From Isoetes taiwanensis (taxonomy: Eukaryota > Streptophyta > Lycopodiopsida > Isoetales > Isoetaceae): a stretch of 64,000 nucleotides of DNA. Shown one piece after another: positions 44,836 to 54,588 of the stretch (positions are counted from its first letter, which is position 1; each line of letters opens with the position of its first letter). Under the pieces are notes generated by a model. The model worked only from the letters and a program-made list of their open reading frames with translations, was not told the origin of the DNA and ran no database searches. The stretch lies in contig JAJEKV010000542.1 of assembly GCA_021234155.1 (NCBI GenBank), positions 62,001 through 126,000 of the forward strand, in the 5' to 3' direction. The translations under genes were made by a program, and so were the position numbers.

Positions 44836-45429
44836 CACAACTTTGTTTTATAAGAAATCATCGTGCATGGATTTTAGAAGTCGTGTGCAAAAATTGTAAG
44901 TACATGACCACTCGGTCACCTCATTGACATGTCTTTTTCCACACTCATTGCCATATCCAAGCCACCTCGTTGTCGTCATATAAATGCCACCTTACTACCA
45001 AAAAGAAAAATGTTGGCACTAATATTTGTCTAGACAAATTTCTTGTTTAATCAAGAAGCTCGTTGATATTAAATACTATCCCTCATCGACCAAATGCATT
45101 TCAACTATGTTCACATTGATATTAAATACTCTCCTATATAACCAAATGTGTTTCAACCATGTTCACAATGTTCGGGATTGTTCCAATGTTGGTTTAACCA
45201 AATGGTTATATGCATTTGGACATATATTCTTCGTTATTCCAATGTCTAAACTAATTGTTATTTCGAAATACATCGCATTCATCCGGGATTGACTCAATTA
45301 CTAGTCATTGTTTTACTGTGATCTTCAAAACTTCATGCCTTAGGGTTTATATGCCTTATTTTGTATGCCAACACATTTGTTTAAATTAATGGGTCATATC
45401 TTACATATCTTGAAAACTCTAAAATAGAG

Positions 45430-45905
45430 TTATTCTTTAATCTTCAATTGAGACAGTAGATGGATTGGTGAGCCACGCCCAGCTCTGTCAATCTTGCCAA
45501 ATGGGAGTCATTGAGGATGAATCTCATACCCTTCAAAGTTGCCCAAACATATGATCAAATCCGGACGCTTATGCCGAAGTTGGTCGGGCCCGGCCCCCGC
45601 TACATGTGACATTGAGCACGGCATCCGCATCGGATGCTAGGATCATAGGAGGTCATGGACATGCGAGATCAGCTATGTCACCGGGCACGACTTGACATGT
45701 ACATACACATTTATTTCATGATGATGTATACTTATGCGGTTTTGACAAAGATTCTTATTATCGCCACGGTTTTTTCCTCGAAAACCCTTCGGGTGGGGTT
45801 TTAACCCTGGGACAAGAATAAGTTTGTTTGCGCTCTTCCGGGTCCCATAGGCCGATTGGTCTCAGTGGACGATAAAAAAACTATTCTATTCTATTCTATT
45901 CTATT
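45430..45905 (+). mobile_element. 5'-truncated LINE copy with (TATTC)n tail
   Basis: IEDESHTLQSCPN near 45500-45540 is the zinc-binding end of a LINE protein. The 3' end (GGGTCCCATAGGCCGATTGG near 45840, then TATTC repeats to 45905) matches the LINE at 20500-22175. It lies inside the 44.1-48.4 kb element and so is probably a later insertion or a carried piece. Confidence 0.75.
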
Positions 45906-46559
45906 TAATTAACATTAAACAATAGCAAAGACTACGTTGCACATATAACACAAAGAAAGGGACAAAAATAACTTTGAAAACCATTCCATTGTACAGACCT
46001 AAAAGTAGCAGAAAAATATCCGCCACCGCAGCCCTTTATTAGAAGTAATAACTTCAGATCCAAAGACAAGCGTAGAAAGGCAGTCCACTGATCAAGATTG
46101 ATTGCTCTGTATTCCTTTTGTAACAAGTATAGAACCAAGGGAAGCAACAAAGGTAAAAATGTACATTCATTCAGAGCTTTTGTTCATATACGCTGAATAA
46201 ACAATGTACTTTGAAGCTTGCCAAACAACGGTTGTAGGACCATATGAGAACACAACCACATGTGCTTGAATCTCAAGTAAGCATGGGGATAAAAGAAGGG
46301 AAAGCCCATCATGGATGAGACCAAAAGAAAGACATTAGAAGTGCCCCAACACAAAATGACAACATTGCACCTCTAGCTGTAGTGCAGAAACAGCCTTCTT
46401 TAGCTTGTCCAGGCTATCCACTCTCAACAACCTGAGCCCCTTCCTCCATTCTTCCTGGCAGATTTGAGCATATCTTAGTCATCATATATTTTGAAGATCA
46501 AACTTAACGTTCAATAAACAAGATACTTGCATGAAACTAACCAAAGTGAAATAGCCTCT

Positions 46560-46635
46560 TTTGCGTAACTTGTTCATGCTCGAAACTTGTTCATGCTCGG
46601 AAAGTTCTTGAGAAACTTGTTCATGCTCGTAAAGT
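46560..46635. repeat. AACTTGTTCATGCTCG short repeat, three copies
   Basis: Copies lie near 46567, 46584 and 46614. A similar small family (AAATCGCCAAAGATAA) lies at 47280-47362. Confidence 0.7.
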
Positions 46636-47564
46636 TGCCCAAAGTTGCTTCACGCATTTTTTTTGCCGAAATTTTCTCACGCTTTGTACTTAGAATGACA
46701 CAAATATAATGTGAATGACATTGATTCCTAGACAGAACAGCTCAAGGCCACTTTTCAAGCAACCCTTGATGAGAATGATCAATTCACGGCAGATCAGAAA
46801 GCTCCACGGGGAAGAATACCAAGAATTTTAGACTTTCAAAAACAATCTAGATAGCTATATATATATTCTACACGAAGAAGATAAGAAAACTTTGAATAAA
46901 ATGCGTCTGTTGTAAAAAGAAGCTAAAGCCAAAATTAGGGCTAAAAGGTAACCACACTATAGAAAGATTTCCAAGAGCAAAACATGCTACAGGCTCAAGA
47001 TTCTTTGCTTTGCCACTTAAAAGTATAATCTTCAAGTTCTCCACACTAAGAGATCAAGAGGAAGGACATTTTATCCCGTGAGACAAAAACACTTAAAGGA
47101 TCTGATCCACGACTCATCAAAAGATGGCGAGTTCATTGCTAGTCCGGAATGGAAGTTGAAATGAATGGAATTTGTGGAGATATCTGGCCCGCTTAGCCGC
47201 AAAGTGATTTCTTCCGAAAAAATACAAAAGCAAGAGCTTACCTAGAAGCTCTATGTTTGTATCCACTCTGCAAAATCGCCCGACAAAATCGGCCAAAGAT
47301 AAATCGCCAAAGATAATCCCCAAACATAATTTCGAAAGCAAGATAAATCGCCCAAAGATAATTTCGAGCCAAAACCCAAGACTATTTGGTGGAAAACAAT
47401 TTGGATAACCCCACAAAGAGATGATGTAGCCAGTGATTGTCTCTCTTGTAGCACAAACCTAAATACAATGCGTATGTAAACTAAAATGCCGGTAGCTAAC
47501 TCCCCGGAAGAAAATCGCCCAAGAAAACCAAAGCGCCGGGTTTCTTGAAAACCAAATGCTATTC

Positions 47565-48015
47565 CGGAATACAAAGTGTATTCCAGAATAAGATTTCCTC
47601 TTTCTTTTAGAACCAATATCCTGTATCCCTGGTCCCCACAAAACAACAAAAAAAAAAATTATTTATGCCACGGTCCTGTATCCCCACAAAACAAAAGAAA
47701 AAAATCCCAAGGTTGTTGGTTTGTTTTTTCCTTTCGCTAATCCCTTCATTATTTAGAATTATGTTCATGTTTCAATTGAAACAAAAAATTTGCAAGGTCA
47801 TTGAAAATTAGGAAAACCCAAAGAAAAATAGCAAGATCAGCATTGAGTCTCAAAAAACTTGCATGTAGATGTGTATTAGGAATACACTTGGGATTTCGAG
47901 CAAAACCAAAAGTGTGATACGGAATACACTTTGACTTTCAAGAAAATAAAAGTGTATTAGGAATACACTACTTTGTTATCCTCGAATAGTAAAAGTGTAT
48001 TCCGGAATACATTTT
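47565..48015. repeat. GTGTATTCCGGAATACAC palindrome array, right
   Basis: Variants occur near 47555-47590, 47870, 47912, 47955 and 47994 (AAAGTGTATTCCGGAATACA), with spacing of about 40-45 bp in the last four. The linkers again contain TTT(C/G)AAG/AAAACCAAA text. Same unit as the left array. Confidence 0.8.
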
Positions 48016-48360
48016 GGTACTTTAAAATATTATAGCATTAAAAAATGACTCATAAAGTACGTTTTCTGGAATACAATCTAAGCTAACAAAATGTTGCGTA
48101 GGATGTACACTTATATTAGTCGTTTTTGCAAAAAACACACTTCAGGTAAATTCGAACTGTTAGGAAAAGTGTCACTTTGACATAGTTGATTTTCTCTTTG
48201 CACAAAAAAATGAGTGATTTTGGGGGGGTCAAAATGCATTTTTATGACAAAAATAAAAAGTTTAGCCCATTTTAGCTCTTTTTTTTTAAAAGAAGGAATC
48301 TTCGAGGAATATTCCTTTTGCTCTCGTTTCAATGAAACTCTCTCGTTTCTATTGCAACTC

Positions 48361-49334
48361 TGTTAAGCGCCTAAAGAGATGATGTGTCGAGCAGCAACAA
48401 CAAATTTTGGATTTCAAATTTTGAATTTCAAATTTGAGTGGGCAGAGGGGTTTCAAATTTGGGCAGGCTGATGGGTTTCAAATTTGCAAGGGCATTTTTA
48501 AATTTATGCCCATCTTACAAGTTCTGCCAAATGCGATTTGGCTTCCATGGCCGTTATATTTACTGGATCCCTTATTTGCTTCCCTGCTTTTTTCCCTTAC
48601 TACTGTTAGCGCATTGATATTTAAGTGTAAATGAATATATAAGGAGTCCAAAGGGAAAACATGGAAGTATCAAGAGCTTGGATATAGCAAGGACCATTTG
48701 CCGAGAAAAAACAAAAGGGTAAGTCGGCAAGTGATTTGGGTAAAATACAAAGGACGAAAATATGTAAGAAGTTCAATTGCTTTGAATAACACGTAATAAA
48801 GAATAATATGTAATTAAGATTAAGAAGTCTAAAAGATTTTAAAGTTGGTATTTCTTGGCTCGTGGAGGTGGAACTCATATTAACTGTGTCAAATTGATTG
48901 TTAGCTAAGGAATTGAGTTTTTATTATGAAATAATAAAAACCATAGGTTAGGGATCGAATATCGATATTGGCATGAGATTGAATCTAGACATGTTTTAAG
49001 ATTGAGATGAGTCCACAAAGGTACAAAGAGAGCCATGAGAAACTTAGGGCTCTTGAATATGGCATGAAGCATGGCTAGCCTAAAATATGTAACTGTAAGT
49101 TGTCTAAGTTGTTGCACTATATCTTATCAAGAGCCTCATAGCTAATGGATTCCATGTATAAACTGATTTAAGATGTTGCATTCATGGGGGAATGGCCGTT
49201 GTCTAATCATATAAAGAGGTTAGTATCTCTATTTGCTAAGAGAGTGCAGATGTGTTGATCTACATCAATATGACAGCTGTGCTATGATTTCTTCGACAAG
49301 TTTGAATTGTTGGCATGATCTTCATCAGTAAGCC
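48361..49334. other. No gene seen
   Basis: A short repeat of TTTCAAATTT(G/T) (48411-48486, about six times) is the only structure noted. Confidence 0.5.
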
Positions 49335-50321
49335 AGGCTACTTCAACATTGGGTAAGTTGTATGGGCAACCTCAACAAAGGGAAAGAGTATGATCTAGGC
49401 ATATGTTTAGTAAATATCCTAACAAACATCATTGTCATAGTAATTGCACCACTTGTCTTGTTATTTTGTTATCTCTTGGATCCTCCGGGGTCGTACTTCC
49501 AAGTATAGTGGCCTGGGTTTCTTCGGCATGACTCATGTTTCCCTGATCTATGTATTTGTGCTCTATGACAACGGGCGTTAGTTCTCCTAGCCGAGATTGC
49601 TACGTCAGTCAACTCTTGTGAACTCCCATGGTAAGAGGTCCTCTAGTGCGGGCGTGGGGCTGGGAAGGGGGTATTGATATGAGGTTCACCCCACCACCAC
49701 GCTCTGAGGGCTTGGAATGTAAACGGGCCGAGGGTATCCCGCTAACAAGGCCTGTATGTAGGCTGGCTGAGCTACCCATTGTCCTGGAGCTATGTTTAGA
49801 TGATGGTTTGGCATTTTGACTATGTTCTTTACTTCTGATGCTCGTGTACTATATTTCATTGGATTGTGTTGTCCTTGTCTAGCATTTTACTCACATAGGA
49901 TCTTGTGTCTTTGCTTGTACTTATGTTCTTGTTACCCAAGACTTTCAAGATGTTCTATGCATGCAGATGCAGCCATGGGATCCCCATTTAGTCATGAAGA
50001 CGAACCCCTTAAGTGCATGTGCAGTGAGTGAGCACAGTGATGCTTGGATTAGTAGCCGCGGTGCAGTTGGAGGTCGATATTAAGTTATTGGGAGAGCTTA
50101 AGTGTTAAACTTCTAAGTTGGATGATGTACCTTTTGAGCATGTATTGATAATATAGTTTCCTATAGATGCTATTGCATTGATAATTGATCTTTGATTATT
50201 TTTGAGTGAGAATATTCAATTCTTCGCCAACACTATCAAATTGACAAATTTTTCATATCAACCTAGATTTAGAGTTGAATTGACAAGATCTTGAGTTGCC
50301 AAGAGGGTCAACTTCGGCTAC
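49335..50321 (+). mobile_element. Diverged partial LTR of the 29.8-36.3 kb family
   Basis: It follows the second half of that LTR in order: TTGTATGGGCAACCTC, GATCTAGGCA, TCCTCCGGGGTCG, CCATGGTAAGAGGTCCTC, TGAGGTTCACCCCACCA, GTGCATGTGCAGTGA and the U5 end GACAAGATC..GAG then GAGGGTCAACT. The left part is missing. The right end is joined directly to the GCGACG-rich element. Confidence 0.75.
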
Positions 50322-50912
50322 TAGAGGATGGGTTGTTTTGCGACGTTAGTTTGCGACGATATGAAACGCCCACGCCGCCAAAAATTGCGACGTTCCCATG
50401 ACGTCAGACAAAATTTAAACGACATCGCAGATAGAACGCCCCCGTCGCGGTTTGGAACGCGGTCGGGTCGACGTCGCGAATGGAAAAATCGAGTATGTTC
50501 CTACGATGTTGCATAAAATTCAAAAAAAAAAAACTATAAATACAAGCTATTGAGGTGTTGGTAAGGCCTCTGGGTTTATTAGCCAAAGGTTAGGGGTTCA
50601 AGTCCACAAAAAACATTTTGGGCGACGATATATATATGCGTCTTAGCAACATATGGCGTCGCCTATAAAATGTCATAAGAACATATTTTAATACGTATTT
50701 GGGACGCCCATGACGTCACTAATACATTGCTTATCGCGACGTGGATCGCCGCTTTATGCGACGTGACGCCTTTCTCGCGAATCCACGGGCGGCGTCATTT
50801 GCGACGAGGGGGAAACATTATTAAAGCGTGTGCATGCGACGTTTGATGTTCTCGTTACGTCGCTAAGACGTCGCAAAAGACGCGTCATAACCGCCTATTC
50901 TCGTAGTATCCT
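50317..50912. mobile_element. CACTA-like MITE rich in GCGACG motifs
   Basis: The left end reads CTACTAGAGGATGGGTTGTT then TTGCGACGTTAG. The right end, inverted, reads CTACGAGAATAGGCGGTTAT, then TTTTGCGACGTCTTAG. GCGACG or CGTCGC occurs more than a dozen times, mostly within 150 bp of each end. There is no coding capacity. Plant CACTA elements often start CACTACAAGAA and continue with TTTGCGACG-like text, which supports the assignment. It sits exactly between the LTR remnant and the Copia remnant. Confidence 0.65.
50545..50612 (+). other. tRNA-like sequence inside the MITE
   Basis: GAGGTGTTGGTAAGGCCTC (D-arm/A-box-like), TTTATTAGCCAAAGG and GGGGTTCAAGTCCAC (a perfect B-box type T-arm) are in tRNA order and spacing. 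The acceptor stem does not pair well, so it is not a working tRNA gene. A SINE-derived or tRNA-derived core is likely. Confidence 0.5.
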
Positions 50913-53110
50913 CCACCGGGTCCTCACAAAAACTCTTCCTTTATCATCAAATTTCTTCCTACCATCCTCCTTAAAAACATGTGCATAAGCTTTACATTCA
51001 AATACATGCAAATGATTCACACCGGGCTTTCTTTTGTAATAAACCTCATGTGGAGTCTTTCCATCTAAAATTCGCGTCCTTGCTCCATTCAGCAAATACA
51101 AGTCACGTTGAGTCTTCGCTTCAGCCCAAAAAACGATGTACTATCTTCCATTGAGCCATTAGACGATTCACCATTTCACAAATTGCCCTATTGCGCCTTT
51201 CTACTACTCTATTTTGTTGTGGAGAGCAAGATGTTGTCAATTGTCTTTTTATGCCATTGTCTTCACAAACTTGTTCAAACTTTGTGGACAAAAATTTTCC
51301 TCCATTATCAGTCCTTAAGATGAGTATTTTCTGCCCTGTTTTATATTCCATTTACTCTTTGAAGACTTTAAAATGATATAAATCTTCGATTTTGTTTTCT
51401 AGAAAATAAACACACATTCTTCTTGAGTAATCATCCAACAATAAGAAGAAATATAGTGAATCAATCACTAATGGATTTTGTTGGCTTATAGCCATATAGA
51501 TCAGCATGCACCAATTCCAATGGCTTTTGCGCTTTAAATTTAGATTCATGAGGAAACAAAGCCCTATGTTGTTTTCCAAGAACATAAGGCTCACATACCT
51601 GCTTGTCATCATGGATTTGAGGTAGACCATGCACGTTTCCTTGCTGGAACAATGTACACAAAACTTCTATAACTAATATGACCATACTTTTTATGCCAAA
51701 TCTCTGATTGACTGCTGCTACCTGCTACTCTATTGGCATGATTTTGGGCAAGAAATCTCCATTTTATATAAGTTGCCTCCTCTTCTTGCACGAGCAATCA
51801 CTTTTATATTTCTTACCATCTTCATGAATTCTTCACTTGGCTGAAAAATTATTGCTTCATCTTCATCAAAAAAATCTTTGAAACCCTTATGTGTTATGCA
51901 AACACCGAAAGCGAGATTCCTCTATAAATCCGATATACACGTTCGACATTCGAAATGTCACAATAGTGTCTCCGTCTCCCTTCACTCTTACATTTCCATT
52001 CCCTTCTATTGCTAGTGAGGAATTGTCTCCTAAAAGGATTGTATCTCCATCATACTTTGCTTAATTTTGAAAGGGATTCATCACCTGTTACATGAGTCAA
52101 TGAGCTACTATCCAAACAAGTAATGCACCTATCATGATCAACCTCATCTACGAACATTGCAAAATCTTGTGCCCTTGAGCTTGACGATGACCCTTCTTCA
52201 AGGTAATGCGACTCCTTTTCAAGTTTCATTTTCAATATACTCTTTTTTAGAGGGCAATCATTCACCATATGGCCAACTTCATCACAACAATAGAATTTGA
52301 TATTTTTATTGGAGTACGAACTCCAACGTTCACCTCTCCCTCTACCTCTATTTGTATGGCCTCTTTCATGGCCTCTTCCTCGTTGAGGTTCTCCTCGTTG
52401 AGGCAGATGGGATTGAGAAACAGTCTTGGTAGTACCGACATCTTCGTGTTGGAAATTTTCCTCGACCCCTACTCCCCCTACTTCTTGATTGGTGAAATCT
52501 CTTCTTGATTTGCTGAAATTAATCTGCTCCATTTGTTCCAGGATTTGAGATCTCAAGACTTTTTGCTATAGGGCTGCTATAAGCTCTTCGAAGCTAGGCT
52601 CATTCTCCCATGCTTGAAAAGCATCAAGAAAGTGCTCATATTCAGATGCTCCTTGATGTATGGCATTTAGGAGCTCATCCTCTTCAACTTCAACTCCGAT
52701 AGAAGCTAATTTTGCATCAATTTATGTGATCTTCGCAATAAAGTCACTCACATCTTTATATTCCCTTAACTTTAGACTGTTACGCTGATTTCTTTACAAT
52801 TGCTTCCTCGTATGATTCTTGGTCTCATAGATTTGTTGAAATTTGCGCCAAGCTTCACTAGCACTTTTCACTCCAAGTATGTGCCTTTGCATGGAATTGT
52901 CCACTGCAAGTTTGAGGAGCAGCAGGGTCTTTTTTTCAACTCCTCCCATTTGTCATCTTCATTTTGATCTTCACCAGCTACTACGTCCCAAACTCCACCA
53001 ACATCAAGTGCCAAAGTCATCTTCTCCTTCCAAATGGAGTAGTTCTTGCATTTAAGCAAGAACGTCTCACTCATCAACACCTTTTCCAGGCTGTCTATTA
53101 TGAATAACAC
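50913..53110 (-). mobile_element. Truncated Copia retrotransposon: gag, protease, integrase
   Basis: Read leftward. Gag N-terminus (52868-53110) has CKNYSIWKEKMTLALDVGG. Gag C-terminus (52050-52556) has an RG-rich tract and a zinc knuckle CDEVGHMVNDC that lacks its first Cys. A protease remnant, CLDSSSLTHVTGDESL, has Ser where the active site needs Gly (DSG). The pre-integrase zinc finger shows WHKKYGHISYRS and VCEPYVLGKQHR (second Cys changed to Tyr). The integrase core shows LVHADLYG, ILRTDNGGKFLS and SPQQNRVVERRNRAI, so the D,D,E residues remain. The C-terminal part shows KTPHEVYYKRKPGVNHLHVF. Frames are broken in several places. Reverse transcriptase is gone: homology stops at 50913, at the MITE border. 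No LTR was recognised to the right. Confidence 0.9.
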
Positions 53111-54588
53111 AAGCCTCTTCTAATCAAAGCCCCAAATATGGAAACTCCTATTCTATCTTCAACATGCAAGACAATATGCATGCTACTACAACAAATCTTT
53201 CATAATTTTATGATGCAACTCTCCATAATAGAGGAATGCTTCTCTCTAGGCTCAAACACAAGTTAGGGTTAAAATCGCTCTGCTTTTCTACAAGGCAGAA
53301 AAACCTTTCCAGAATACTTCCTCTCCTACACCGAATGAAGCACACAAGGATGGAAACACCATGATCAAAATAAAAAATGTGTTGAATTTATTAGTGCTAA
53401 CTATTTTTTTTTCTAGTTTTTGTGTAGACCACATATTTATCGAAGCCAGCAAGCCCTACTTCTTGCTCAAATCATCTGTGCCATGCGACTAAAGTGCAAG
53501 GGATGAGCTTATTCACCATGACGAACGTCTCTTCTGCAATAAGACATAACAAGTTTGGATTTATTTATGCAACCATCTATGATTCGGCCTAACGTACAAA
53601 GAGCTTCATTTAGATCTATTACTAAGCACACAGTTTGAATATTGCTCTGCAAAAACCCATCAAACTAGAGCCTTTCTTGACATCTTTGAAGAATATTGTC
53701 AATATATTGAAATTGAAGACTAAACTTGATCGTGAGGAGGTTAGGCTCTTGGACGTAATCCATATAGACGCAACTACAATATTTCTTAATGTTCTTGTAG
53801 AATTATTAAAAACCTTGAAAGTGAAAATTTTTATGGAAAGGGATAGTATATTAAAAATAAAAATGCATAAAACAACTATTATTTGAGAAGGCTGAGCATT
53901 TGTTGTAGGCATCAGAAGATATGAAGCAAGTCAATGTGTTATTCCATTCTCTAAAAGCTCAAAATATGAAAAATCAAGCTTTGTGCAATGCCTATTACTA
54001 CATGAGTCTCTATTAATGCATGTGAGACAAAGAAAAACAATCAGCCTCATCTGTATTTAAGGGTTGATATGATTGAAAATACAAGTAGAGCGGTTTATCA
54101 CTGGTTTTAGAAGTATGCCCTAGGATGATATTTTTACTGCAAGTAAACCCTTGGATAGTGAATATAATGTGCTCTGCTTCATACCTTTTCGTGCACATTA
54201 CTGAAAGAAAATAATTAATCCAGTATGTTAAGCAATTGCTACCTCCAGATAACTTAATAAGTTGCCTCCTCTTCCTGAGTTCCTGCACCAAATTTATATA
54301 GGAAAGAAGAATGCACTGAATTTCTACAAAGCTATTTGCAAGTGCTTCAGTCAAAACCAACAATAGTGAGCGAGCAGTGGACCTTAGGAATGAGTCTATT
54401 GCCAAAAAGAATCTGCTTTCTTCACATGAATCTGCTCTCCTAATTTCAAATTTGTACCTACAATGAATAAGAAAAACAGAGTTGCAGACTTCACAAACAT
54501 GCATTGCAAATTGTTTTTTTTCAGGTACTTGCAGATTTCACATCTAATAGATTTCACAACTATTAGAATAATTGGGTCTATTCAGACC
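53111..54588 (+). other. Decayed coding-like fragment, unidentified
   Basis: At 53490-53880 plus-strand frames read KGMSLFTMTNVSSAIRHNKF (with one shift), then GFIYATIYDS and, at 53635-53884, LALQKPIKLEPFL-type text with LKLKTKLDREEVRLLDVIHI. The composition is protein-like, but I recognise no family. Nothing else is seen up to the TIR element. Confidence 0.35.

Larger units (their letters stand above)
44135..48360. mobile_element. ~4.2-kb DNA transposon with degenerate inverted ends and palindromic subterminal arrays
   Basis: The ends share an inverted, diverged vocabulary. The left reads (C/G)TTTCAAAGATTCCCTTAAAA, CCCATTTTGGCCCC and GTTTTTTGCAAAGAAAC. The right, read inverted, gives AAGATTCCTTCTTTTAAAA, GCATTTTGACCCCCCC and TTTTTTTGTGCAAAGAG. 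Just inside each end lies an array of GTGTATTCCGGAATACAC palindromes (44609-44835 and 47565-48015). The inside has no transposase and holds a LINE fragment (45430-45905). The exact termini and target duplication could not be set, so the borders are approximate to some tens of bases. Confidence 0.6.

Noticed and set aside
50545-50612. A functional tRNA gene
   Set aside because: The B box is good, but the acceptor stem does not pair and the anticodon arm is poor; it is kept only as tRNA-like.
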